From Verrucomicrobiales bacterium (lineage in GTDB: Bacteria; Verrucomicrobiota; Verrucomicrobiia; Verrucomicrobiales; DEV007), in contig PAPL01000054.1 in assembly GCA_002708885.1 (NCBI GenBank), positions 8,640 to 28,117 on the forward strand: a stretch of DNA of 19,478 nt, given 5' to 3'. The translations under genes and the position numbers were made by a program. The first letter of the stretch is position 1; the number at the start of each line of letters is the position of its first letter. This document shows, piece after piece, positions 6,950 through 14,314 of the stretch. Below the pieces are notes generated by a model. The model was not told the origin of the DNA. It saw nothing but the letters and a program-made list of their open reading frames with translations, and ran no database searches.

Positions 6950-8182
6950 ATGAAGAATTTAATTATCATCACATTAAGTCTGGCCCTACTTCCATTTGCC
7001 CAGGCTCAAACAGACTGGCCTCGCTGGAGGGGTCCCAGCCTCAATGATCATTCACCAGATACTGGCCTGCTAAAGAAATGGCCGAAGGAAGGGCCCGAAC
7101 AGGTATGGCTCTATAAGAATGCTGGAGTCGGTTACTCCGGCCCGGCAATTTCAGATAACAAGCTATTCACAATGGGAGAGAGGGAAGGAGAAATCTATTT
7201 AATTGCTCTAAGCACTGAAAACGGTAAGGAGATATGGAGCACCAAATTCGGCAAAGGCTTCACAAATAATTGGGGAAATGGTCCAAGAGGAACTCCAACA
7301 GTTGACGGTGACAATGTATATGCATTGGGCCCCAATGGAGAAGTAGCTTGTTTTAAGACAAAGGACGGCTCAAGCGTCTGGAACACCGATCTGGTCGGAC
7401 AATTTGGCGGCAAGGTTCCGTTCTGGGGGTACAGTGAATCAGTTCTAATTGATGGGAACAAAGTTTTATGTACTCCGGGCGGAAAAGGAGGGGCCATAGT
7501 TGCGCTTGATAAATTGACAGGAGAGAAATTATGGCAAAGTGAAAATCTCAATGACAGCGCACAGTACTCTTCAATAATACCAATCACTTACAATGGAAAA
7601 TCTCAGTACGTGCAATTATTCATGAAAACACTCGCGGGAATAAACGCAGAAAACGGCACACTGTTATGGAAGACTGACTGGAATGGCAGAACGGCCGTTA
7701 TTCCAACTCCAATATACAAAGATGGTAAAATTTATATCAGTTCAGGCTACGGAGTCGGTTGCAAAATGATAGAACTGGGTAAAGGAGGTAAAGTTGAAGA
7801 AGTATATAAAAATGATACTATCATAAATCATCATGGCGGAGTCATCCTGATAGGGAATCACTTGTATGGCCATTCTGATAGAGGGGGATGGAAGTGTCAG
7901 GAGTTTGCAAGCGGTGAAGAACTTTGGCGTTCAAAAGATCTTGGAAAAGGAGCAATTCATTACGCAGATGGCATGCTTTATTGTCTCGGCGAGAGTGACG
8001 GAACAGTAGCCTTAGTAAAAGCAAGTCCTAAGGGATGGCAAGAATCTAGCCGCTTCAAGTTAAGTCCTCAAACCAAGTTAAGAAAACCATCCGGAAAGAT
8101 CTGGACTCATCCCGTAGTCATTGGTGGCAAGCTCTACCTGAGAGATCAGGAGATCATATATTGCTACAACGTTAAAAGTTAA
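6950..8182 (+). CDS. Secreted PQQ-binding-like beta-propeller repeat protein
   Basis: A 410-residue exported protein with a clear Sec signal peptide (about 1-19, ending AQA before QTDWPRWRG). The mature start DWPRWRGP is the hallmark of the PQQ-like beta-propeller proteins that are numerous in Planctomycetota and Verrucomicrobiota. Repeated blades show the Trp-docking pattern of an aspartate or glycine turn followed by a tryptophan: STENGKEIWSTKFG, TKDGSSVWNTDL, DKLTGEKLWQSE, NAENGTLLWKTDW and ASGEELWRSKD, each preceded by a hydrophobic strand. No extra catalytic or cytochrome domain is present, so it may be a binding or scaffold propeller or a quinoprotein of unknown substrate; the family rarely has a proven activity. 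It is convergent with the Gfo/Idh gene, 36 nt away, without a clear terminator between them. Confidence 0.93.
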   Translation: MKNLIIITLSLALLPFAQAQTDWPRWRGPSLNDHSPDTGLLKKWPKEGPEQVWLYKNAGVGYSGPAISDNKLFTMGEREGEIYLIALSTENGKEIWSTKFGKGFTNNWGNGPRGTPTVDGDNVYALGPNGEVACFKTKDGSSVWNTDLVGQFGGKVPFWGYSESVLIDGNKVLCTPGGKGGAIVALDKLTGEKLWQSENLNDSAQYSSIIPITYNGKSQYVQLFMKTLAGINAENGTLLWKTDWNGRTAVIPTPIYKDGKIYISSGYGVGCKMIELGKGGKVEEVYKNDTIINHHGGVILIGNHLYGHSDRGGWKCQEFASGEELWRSKDLGKGAIHYADGMLYCLGESDGTVALVKASPKGWQESSRFKLSPQTKLRKPSGKIWTHPVVIGGKLYLRDQEIIYCYNVKS

Positions 8183-8218
8183 AACTAAGTTCCTCGTAAA
8201 TTAGATTATATAGGGAAT

Positions 8219-9670
8219 TTAGACATCCTTTAATTCCGGCACTTTAAATTCGGCATTATTTGTATCCTTGAGAAGCTTATTCGCATCATCCGCGTGTTCA
8301 CCAGTGTGCCTCTCCTTGTTTGGATCAAAAGTTAACCAAGGACCAACGGTATAATAGTTATCTTTCTCAGGAACGCCTACACCTTTGCCCATAATCTCAT
8401 GCAGTTTACCAAAATGTTCGGCTGCGTCCTTATTATCCCCAAAACGTCCTGCTTTCTGATTGAACGGCACCTCTTCACCTAGTCTGTATGAATTGTTCAT
8501 AAGATGCCCTAATACACAACCGTAGTGCGCATCTTTGACATTCCCGTTAGCCATCTCGGGTTTACCAGCGCGACAGGCAGCAATGAAACTGCCCCAATTA
8601 CCACCTGGTGTTACTTTACCTTTGCCGAAATCAATCTTTTCACCCTTATCACTTCCTTTCGGATAATAACTCCTACCAATGATTCGACCACCATCCTCAA
8701 AATAATACTGGTTCTCAACCTGGCGCTTATAACCATTATAGTTTACATTTCGCACATTAAAGAAAACCTGCTGGCCGTTAGCGTATTCAGCCATTCCAAA
8801 CATTGTATTGGGAGTCTCTCCCTGATCCTTCCACTGAAAACGACCACCGATCGCCATTGTTTTTACTGGATGGGTCTGATCATCATCAATTGCCCAGCGA
8901 GCCACATCCAATTCATGTGTACCTTGATTATTTAGGTCACCGTTACCAGTGGCCCAGAACCAATGCCAATTATAATGAACGTAATTGCCGTGAAACTTGT
9001 CGATTACGGCAGGTCCTTTCCAAAGGTTCCAGTCAAGATGAGCAGGAGGATCACTGAAATTTTTGTGACCGATACTCCCGCGGGGCTTACAACAATAGCC
9101 ATAAGAGATTTTTAGGCGGCCCCACTTTCCTGCTTTGATCTGTGCATGCAGACCAGCACGACTAGCATCACTCCGCTGCTGAGTACCGTGCTGAATAACC
9201 ACACCATATTTTTCCTGAGCAGCTACAGCGATCCTGCCTTCTAAAACGTCATGACTCATTGGCTTTTCAACATATACATGTTTTCCTGCCTGAGCTCCCC
9301 AGATCGTCATTAAAGAGTGCCAATGATTCGGAGTAGCAACTGTCAAAGCATCAACGTCTTTATCCTCCAATGCTTTCCTGACATCAGTTACCCCTTTCAC
9401 ATTCTTCTGTCCCCGCCCCTTGAGACTCTCAACAGTGCGGCTTAATACCTGCTTATCCGGGTCAATAACATACGCAATTTCAACATTCTTTTGACCAAGA
9501 AAACCGCCGATATGACTCTTCCCGCGACCATTTAATCCGGCAACAGCAATCCTGATTCTATCATTGGCTCCAATGGCCCTAGGAGCAGCCTTAGTATTTG
9601 CAATTAAAGGAAAACCACCAACAGCCAATGCAGATGATTTGATGAAATGACGTCTATTTATTAAGGACAT
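8219..9670 (-). CDS. Gfo/Idh/MocA family oxidoreductase, Tat-exported
   Basis: A 483-residue NAD(P)-dependent oxidoreductase of the glucose-fructose oxidoreductase/inositol dehydrogenase family. The leader has a twin-arginine motif (INRRHFIKSS, R6-R7) and a hydrophobic stretch ending near 29, indicating export of the folded, cofactor-loaded protein. The Rossmann domain follows: IRIAVAGLNGRGKSHIGGF (39-57, dinucleotide-binding glycines), an aspartate after the second strand (VIDPD), ATPNHWH (112-118) and the catalytic-pocket EKPMSHD (135-141). The C-terminal half is the substrate and oligomerisation domain, including a region with NWHWFWATGNGDLNNQGTH and ELDVARWAIDD, frequent in planctomycete and verrucomicrobial members. 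The sugar substrate cannot be told. The upstream neighbour on the same strand is thrH, 94 nt away, but their functions differ and a weak terminator may separate them. Confidence 0.94.
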   Translation of the reverse strand: MSLINRRHFIKSSALAVGGFPLIANTKAAPRAIGANDRIRIAVAGLNGRGKSHIGGFLGQKNVEIAYVIDPDKQVLSRTVESLKGRGQKNVKGVTDVRKALEDKDVDALTVATPNHWHSLMTIWGAQAGKHVYVEKPMSHDVLEGRIAVAAQEKYGVVIQHGTQQRSDASRAGLHAQIKAGKWGRLKISYGYCCKPRGSIGHKNFSDPPAHLDWNLWKGPAVIDKFHGNYVHYNWHWFWATGNGDLNNQGTHELDVARWAIDDDQTHPVKTMAIGGRFQWKDQGETPNTMFGMAEYANGQQVFFNVRNVNYNGYKRQVENQYYFEDGGRIIGRSYYPKGSDKGEKIDFGKGKVTPGGNWGSFIAACRAGKPEMANGNVKDAHYGCVLGHLMNNSYRLGEEVPFNQKAGRFGDNKDAAEHFGKLHEIMGKGVGVPEKDNYYTVGPWLTFDPNKERHTGEHADDANKLLKDTNNAEFKVPELKDV

Positions 9671-9740
9671 TTTGTTAGAGTATTTAAGGATTACAATTGA
9701 GTACCTTCCAAGGAAAGCCCTAATACTGATTTAACTAAAG

Positions 9741-9777
9741 AAAAAAATAAAAATATTGATATTCTTAATGATAAGAA
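9741..9777 (-). terminator. Weak terminator after thrH
   Basis: Read on the minus strand, TTCTTA-TCAT-TAAGAA forms a perfect 6-bp AT-rich hairpin that overlaps the thrH stop codon, followed by a T-rich tract (9741-9759). The stem is short and has little G+C, so efficiency is doubtful. If it works, it would uncouple thrH from the Gfo/Idh gene downstream. Confidence 0.28.
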
Positions 9778-10373
9778 GATGAGCCGAATGCGGCACGAAG
9801 CTCATCATAATCCTTAGTTATTTGAAACTGAGGAAACTCATCAATCACATTCTGAGGAGGGCAAAAAAGAATACCCTTATCAGCCTCAGAAAGCATCGAA
9901 GTGTCATTATAAGAGTCACCCGCGGCAATGACCTTAAACCCGAGAGAATGGAACGCCTTTACTGCGTGTTTTTTTTGATCTTTCATTCTCAATTTAAAAT
10001 CAATAATTCGACCACTATCATCGACCTCAAGGTTATGGCAGAACAATGCAGGAAAATCCAGTTTTTGCATTAATGGAAAAGCAAACTGATAGAAAGTATC
10101 TGATAAAATTACGACTTGAAAATTCTCTCTTAGCCAATGCAAAAATTCTTCAGCTCCATCCAAAGGTGACATATTGGAAATGACTTCATTTATATCCTTC
10201 AAGGTCAGTCCATTCTGTTCACATACATTCAATCGCATACGCATGAGCTCAGAATAATCACAAATGTCTCTAGTTGTGGCTCTCAAATCACTAATGCCTG
10301 TTTTATCCGCAACACCGATCCATATTTCCGGGACAAGAACCCCTTCAAGATCTAAACACGCTATTTTGCTCAT
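9765..10373 (-). CDS. thrH: ThrH: phosphoserine phosphatase / homoserine phosphotransferase
   Basis: A 202-residue cytosolic HAD-superfamily enzyme that matches the Pseudomonas ThrH family along its whole length. ThrH hydrolyses phosphoserine and can transfer the phosphate to homoserine. HAD motif I is CLDLEGVLVPEIW with nucleophile D8 and, as in ThrH, E10 instead of the usual second aspartate. Other ThrH-like strings are ATTRDICDYSELM (32-44), motif II VILSDTFYQF (88-97), K131 as motif III and motif IV AAGDSYNDTSMLSEA (150-164). NVIDEFPQF near the C-terminus is also typical. The length equals that of the characterised enzyme, so it looks intact. It lies between secretome genes and has its own upstream gap of 108 nt, so it is probably a separate transcription unit with a serine/threonine metabolic role. 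Confidence 0.94.
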   Translation of the reverse strand: MSKIACLDLEGVLVPEIWIGVADKTGISDLRATTRDICDYSELMRMRLNVCEQNGLTLKDINEVISNMSPLDGAEEFLHWLRENFQVVILSDTFYQFAFPLMQKLDFPALFCHNLEVDDSGRIIDFKLRMKDQKKHAVKAFHSLGFKVIAAGDSYNDTSMLSEADKGILFCPPQNVIDEFPQFQITKDYDELRAAFGSSSYH

Positions 10374-10481
10374 TGACTGATTTAATTAAAGGTACCAAGA
10401 AACCACAAACTAAATGGCAATGCGAATCATAATTGATCGTTATCTTATATTGGATCTATAGCTAAACTAAGTCAGTTGCAC

Positions 10482-11906
10482 CTAACTTATTATTTCTTTA
10501 ACTACGTTGGCTTTTTCAACTCCTGTTAATCGAGTGTCTAGGCCCTGATATTGAACGGTGAAACGGCTATGGTTAATTCCAAGTAAATGAAGCATCGTTG
10601 CATGTAAATCACGGACATGAACTACATTATCAACAGAATTATATCCAAGTTCATCGGTTGCTCCATAAGAACTGCCTCCCCTAACACCTCCGCCGGCCAT
10701 CCACATTGAAAATCCTTTCATGTGATGATCACGACCTGCTCCACCCTTCCCTTGAAACATGGGAGTCCTACCAAACTCTCCTCCCCAAATTACTAGAGTA
10801 TCTTTCAACATGCCCCTCTGCTTAAGATCTGTTAAGAGTGCCCAGGTCGGTTTATCAGTGAGACCGCAACATATTTTCATATAATTCTCCAGGCCACCAT
10901 GATGATCCCATCCCCGATGATATAAGTGAATGAATCGGCAACCGCGTTCAGCCAATCTCCTGGCTAAAAGGCAATTAGTTGCATAAGAACCATCTCCTGG
11001 CTTTGCCCCGTACATATCAATTATATGTTTCGGCTCCTTTGAAAAATCCATAAGTTCAGGGATAGAAGTCTGCATACGGAATGCCATTTCGTATGCAGAT
11101 ACTCTAGTATTAATGTCATCGCTTTTAATCGATTCGTTTCTGATTCGATCCAAGCCCTTGACCGCGTCGACAACGCTCCTCTGGTTTTCTCTAGAAACTT
11201 GTTTGGGATTTCTAAGGTAATTTACCGGATCCCCAGTAGAATTAAATTCGACTCCTTGATAGCGTCCCGGAAGAAATCCTGATGACCATTGCCGAGATGC
11301 AATGGGTTGAGGATTACGGCCACCGACACTTGAAAGAACCACAAACCCAGGCAATTCATCTGTTTCACTACCGAGACCATAATTTATCCATGACCCCATT
11401 GAAGGGCGACCCGAAATTGCCGTCCCGGTATTCATGAATGTATGAGCCGGGTCATGATTAATCTGCTCCGTTAGCATGGATCTAAGAATGCAAATATCAT
11501 CAGCCATCTTTGCAGTCCAAGGCAAAAAATCACTGATTAATTGTCCACTCTTGCCGTGCCTTCTAAACTTCGTCATGTGCCCTTGAACCTTAAGCTTTTG
11601 ACCCTGCAACTGTGCAATGGGCTGACCTTTGGTAAAAGACTCGGGCATCGGTTTGCCATGTAACTCATCGAGCTTTGGCTTGTAATCAAAAGTCTCGAGA
11701 TGAGAAGGACCCCCAGCCATGCAAAGAAAAATAACTCTTTTGGCCCTGACCGGAAGGTCAGGAAGGCCGGAAACCCCTTTATCCTTAGAGATTGCATCCT
11801 GAGCTAACATCTCATTCAGAGCAACCGAACCAATGCCTAGCCCCGAACCCTTAAGAAAACTTCGCCGGTTCAGTTCATTAATATAATTTTCCTGTGTCTT
11901 AAGCAT
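10482..11906 (-). CDS. DUF1501 family protein with twin-arginine-like leader (second copy)
   Basis: A 474-residue DUF1501 protein, paralogous to the one at 860-2302. The leader NRRSFLKGSGLGIGSVALN (R14-R15) is nearly the same as in the first copy and suggests Tat export. Family marks are FLCMAGGPSHLETFDYKP (60-77), NHDPAHTFMNTG (150-161), GRPSMGSWINYGLG, RGWDHHGG (331-338), WGGEFGRTP (374-382), AGRDHH (390-395) and MAGGGVRGG. Compared with the first copy it keeps HH after WD and DHH, so its putative metal-binding histidines are more complete. I chose the ATG at 11906, which shares one base with the stop of the upstream DUF1553 gene (TGATG); an in-frame TTG one codon earlier is less likely. 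Tight coupling to the cytochrome/DUF1553 partner implies a joint extracytoplasmic function of unknown nature. Confidence 0.94.
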   Translation of the reverse strand: MLKTQENYINELNRRSFLKGSGLGIGSVALNEMLAQDAISKDKGVSGLPDLPVRAKRVIFLCMAGGPSHLETFDYKPKLDELHGKPMPESFTKGQPIAQLQGQKLKVQGHMTKFRRHGKSGQLISDFLPWTAKMADDICILRSMLTEQINHDPAHTFMNTGTAISGRPSMGSWINYGLGSETDELPGFVVLSSVGGRNPQPIASRQWSSGFLPGRYQGVEFNSTGDPVNYLRNPKQVSRENQRSVVDAVKGLDRIRNESIKSDDINTRVSAYEMAFRMQTSIPELMDFSKEPKHIIDMYGAKPGDGSYATNCLLARRLAERGCRFIHLYHRGWDHHGGLENYMKICCGLTDKPTWALLTDLKQRGMLKDTLVIWGGEFGRTPMFQGKGGAGRDHHMKGFSMWMAGGGVRGGSSYGATDELGYNSVDNVVHVRDLHATMLHLLGINHSRFTVQYQGLDTRLTGVEKANVVKEIIS

Positions 11907-14143
11907 CAATTTCTAGTATTAAACTCACTACAATTAAAAATGGCTCTTGAAACTGCTGTCCATGCACTCATCTCAGCATCCTCCCCCTCGGCCCCCTTCA
12001 TCACATCTTTGAAAAGATTAATAAGAACATCCTTCTCCTCCAGAGAAGGCGACCTGGAAAGCGCCTTCCTGAAAGCGTCTTCAATTCTATGCTCTTCGTC
12101 ATCATGGTTTGTATTAATGAGCCCTCTGGCAAAAGATGTGGCTGCTTCGTAAAAACCAGGATCATTTAATAAAACCATTGCCGCAATAGGAGTATTGGAT
12201 CTGGATCTTTTAGCAACGCACTCTTCTCTACTTGGCGCATCCATGGCTTTAAGCAACGGATGCAAAAATTGTCTCTGCCAGTGCATGTAAACTGATCTCT
12301 TAAAACGGCGTTCGTCCTGATGTTGGACATATTCCCTCTTGGGAAAATTCAAGTGCCTATAATAACCCTTAGGTTGATAAGGCTTGATACTGCTTCCACC
12401 ATAATCATTAACTAATAGACCACTCACAGCGAGAGCATTGTCACGAATCATTTCCGCAGATAACCTGTGCCTGGACTGCCTAGCAAAAAATTTATTAGTT
12501 GGATCTTTCGTTTTCAACGCATCTGGAATCTCCGAACTCAGCTTGTATGCCCGGCTCATTACAACTAATTTAATGATTCTTTTGATATCCCAGTCATTTT
12601 CATAAAAATACACTGACAAGTTATCGAGAAGATCCGGCATTGCAGGCGGCGATCCTTGACCTCCAAAATCATCCAAACTCGAAGTAATTCCCTCACCAAA
12701 AAACAAGTACCATAGCCTATTAACAAAAACTCTAGCAGTTAAACCTCCGATCCCGTTTTCAGGATCCGTGAGCCAATTCGCCAGATCCAAACGGTTGGCC
12801 CTCTGGTCTCCAGTATTAAGTTTACCAAGAAATTCCGGAACTGCAGGCTGAACAATTTCTCCGCTCTCATCTAACCAGTTCCCTCGAGGAAGGACCCTAG
12901 TGACACGAGGTTCGATACTTTCAGTGATCATCGTAAGAACGGACCGACCCTTTATTTTCTTTATTAGTTCCTCTATTTCTTTGGTCCTCGGAACTTTGGA
13001 TTCTAATGTTTTTAGTTCTTCCCTGTCCTTGCGGCTTAAAACTGAAATTTCAGGGGGCCGCTTAGTTGGCAAAGAATTGGACCCAACTGCAAAGTGCTTC
13101 GACTCATCAACATCCGCAAAGAAAGCAGACATCGCATAAAAATCACGAGCCGTGTACGGATCATATTTATGATCATGACATTGAGCGCAGCCTAAAGTTG
13201 CCCCCATCCATACACCAGATAAATTCCGTATACGGTCAGCTGCATAAATTGCTAAATATTCTCGTGCCTGAACACCCCCTTCATGGGAAGTTTGCAAAAG
13301 TCTATTATATCCCGTGGCTATTCTTTGATCTATTGTAGGTTCATCCAATAAGTCCCCCGCTAACTGTTCTCGAGTGAACTGATCAAAAGGAAGGTTTTGG
13401 TTGAATGAATCCAAAACATAATCTCTATATGGAGTGATATTATGATCCTGATCTCCATGATATCCAACAGTATCGGCAAACCGAACTAGATCGAGCCAAT
13501 AACTTGCCATTCTTTCACCGAAAGATTCAGAGGAAAGAAATTCATCAACTATTGATTCATATACTGCATTTACATCTTCAGCTTTTTTCAGCCTTTCAAC
13601 AGTTTCAAATTTAGGTGGAAGCCCAAGCAAATCAAAAGAAAGCCTTCTTACTAGAGTCACATTGTCAGCGTCTCGGACAGGTTTGATTTTCTCTCTGTTC
13701 CAATACGAAAATAGAAAAGAATCAATCCAGTTATGGCCCCACCCTTTAGAAGTGTTTTTAGGAGCCTGTGTCTGAACTGGAGGAATGTAAGCCCAAGGCT
13801 TCGCGTACTTTGCACCTGAACGAACCCATCTCGTAAGCACATCGATTTGATCCGGCGTGAGAGCCTTGCCACTCTTGATTGTGGGCATGACTTCTTCAGG
13901 ATCATTCGAAGTAATTCTCGCAATGAGTTCGCTCTGAGAAGTAGTCGAAATTGCGACCACATCTCTTGATCCCTGCTCCGTATCCAAACGTAAATCTGCC
14001 TTTCTGTGAGTCTTGTCAGGACCATGACAAACAAAACAGTTCTGCGAAAGTATTGGTCTAACATCACGATTAAAATCAATCTCTTCAGCAATTAGATCCA
14101 AAGGCTGAAATAAAAATGAAATTATTAGTGCAAATCTCATCAT
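11906..14143 (-). CDS. Planctomycete-type cytochrome/DUF1549/DUF1553 protein
   Basis: A complete 745-residue exported protein of the PSCyt1-PSD1 family. A signal peptide (MMRFALIISFLFQPLDLIAEE) is followed by the PSCyt1 segment with the haem-c motif CFVCHGPD (C36, C39, H40) and RKADLRLD, a DUF1549 domain (about 137-330) with LVRRLSFDLLGLPP and YWLDLVRFADTVGYHGD, a second CxxCH at 319-323 (GCAQCHDHKYDP), a poorly conserved middle, and DUF1553 (about 450-720) with FVNRLWYLFFGEGI, DDFGGQGSPP, RLSAEMIRDNALAVSGLL and RSNTPIAAMVLLNDPGF. Two CxxCH motifs would allow one or two covalent haems. I placed the start at the ATG-ATG at 14143, which gives a canonical signal peptide; in-frame ATG 14197 or GTG 14203 would add 18 or 20 residues. 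It is co-translated with DUF1501 and divergent from a sulfatase. Domain assignment is firm; the reaction is unknown. Confidence 0.93.
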   Translation of the reverse strand: MMRFALIISFLFQPLDLIAEEIDFNRDVRPILSQNCFVCHGPDKTHRKADLRLDTEQGSRDVVAISTTSQSELIARITSNDPEEVMPTIKSGKALTPDQIDVLTRWVRSGAKYAKPWAYIPPVQTQAPKNTSKGWGHNWIDSFLFSYWNREKIKPVRDADNVTLVRRLSFDLLGLPPKFETVERLKKAEDVNAVYESIVDEFLSSESFGERMASYWLDLVRFADTVGYHGDQDHNITPYRDYVLDSFNQNLPFDQFTREQLAGDLLDEPTIDQRIATGYNRLLQTSHEGGVQAREYLAIYAADRIRNLSGVWMGATLGCAQCHDHKYDPYTARDFYAMSAFFADVDESKHFAVGSNSLPTKRPPEISVLSRKDREELKTLESKVPRTKEIEELIKKIKGRSVLTMITESIEPRVTRVLPRGNWLDESGEIVQPAVPEFLGKLNTGDQRANRLDLANWLTDPENGIGGLTARVFVNRLWYLFFGEGITSSLDDFGGQGSPPAMPDLLDNLSVYFYENDWDIKRIIKLVVMSRAYKLSSEIPDALKTKDPTNKFFARQSRHRLSAEMIRDNALAVSGLLVNDYGGSSIKPYQPKGYYRHLNFPKREYVQHQDERRFKRSVYMHWQRQFLHPLLKAMDAPSREECVAKRSRSNTPIAAMVLLNDPGFYEAATSFARGLINTNHDDEEHRIEDAFRKALSRSPSLEEKDVLINLFKDVMKGAEGEDAEMSAWTAVSRAIFNCSEFNTRN

Positions 14144-14245
14144 TCGACTACGTATTCGGGAAATTATATAGACTATATGAATACAAACTGTTTTCATATC
14201 CACGTCAATAATAACAGGTGATTACAAAAAATAAAATATTGTTAA

Positions 14246-14268
14246 AGAGTTTGGAAGAAAGAAACTCT
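14246..14268. promoter_or_regulatory. Inverted repeat between divergent DUF1553 and sulfatase genes
   Basis: AGAGTTT-GGAAGAAAG-AAACTCT has perfect 7-bp arms around a 9-nt spacer, inside the 171-nt region separating the DUF1553/DUF1501 operon from the rightward sulfatase gene. Its position suggests an operator serving one or both units. No convincing -35/-10 pair was found here. It differs in sequence from the repeat at 6852-6870, so a common regulator is not indicated. Confidence 0.33.
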
Positions 14269-14314
14269 GAAGTGAATTCCTAAATTCATATATCTGTTAC
14301 ATTATCTAAAAACC

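Noticed and set aside
8183..8218. Possible terminator between the convergent PQQ-like and Gfo/Idh genes
   Set aside because: Only TTCC/GGAA with mismatched flanks over a long loop; not convincing.
8525..9057. Two plus-strand open frames of 136 and 84 codons
   Set aside because: They lie fully antisense to the Gfo/Idh gene and show no domain; the second overlaps the first in another frame.
860..11906. The two DUF1501 genes as ends of a composite mobile element or inverted duplication
   Set aside because: The proteins are clearly diverged and I see no terminal repeats or transposase; ancient paralogy explains them.
13657..14091. Alternative 144-codon minus-strand frame
   Set aside because: It is an out-of-frame shadow of the PSCyt1/DUF1549 gene, which has the CxxCH and family motifs in the other frame.
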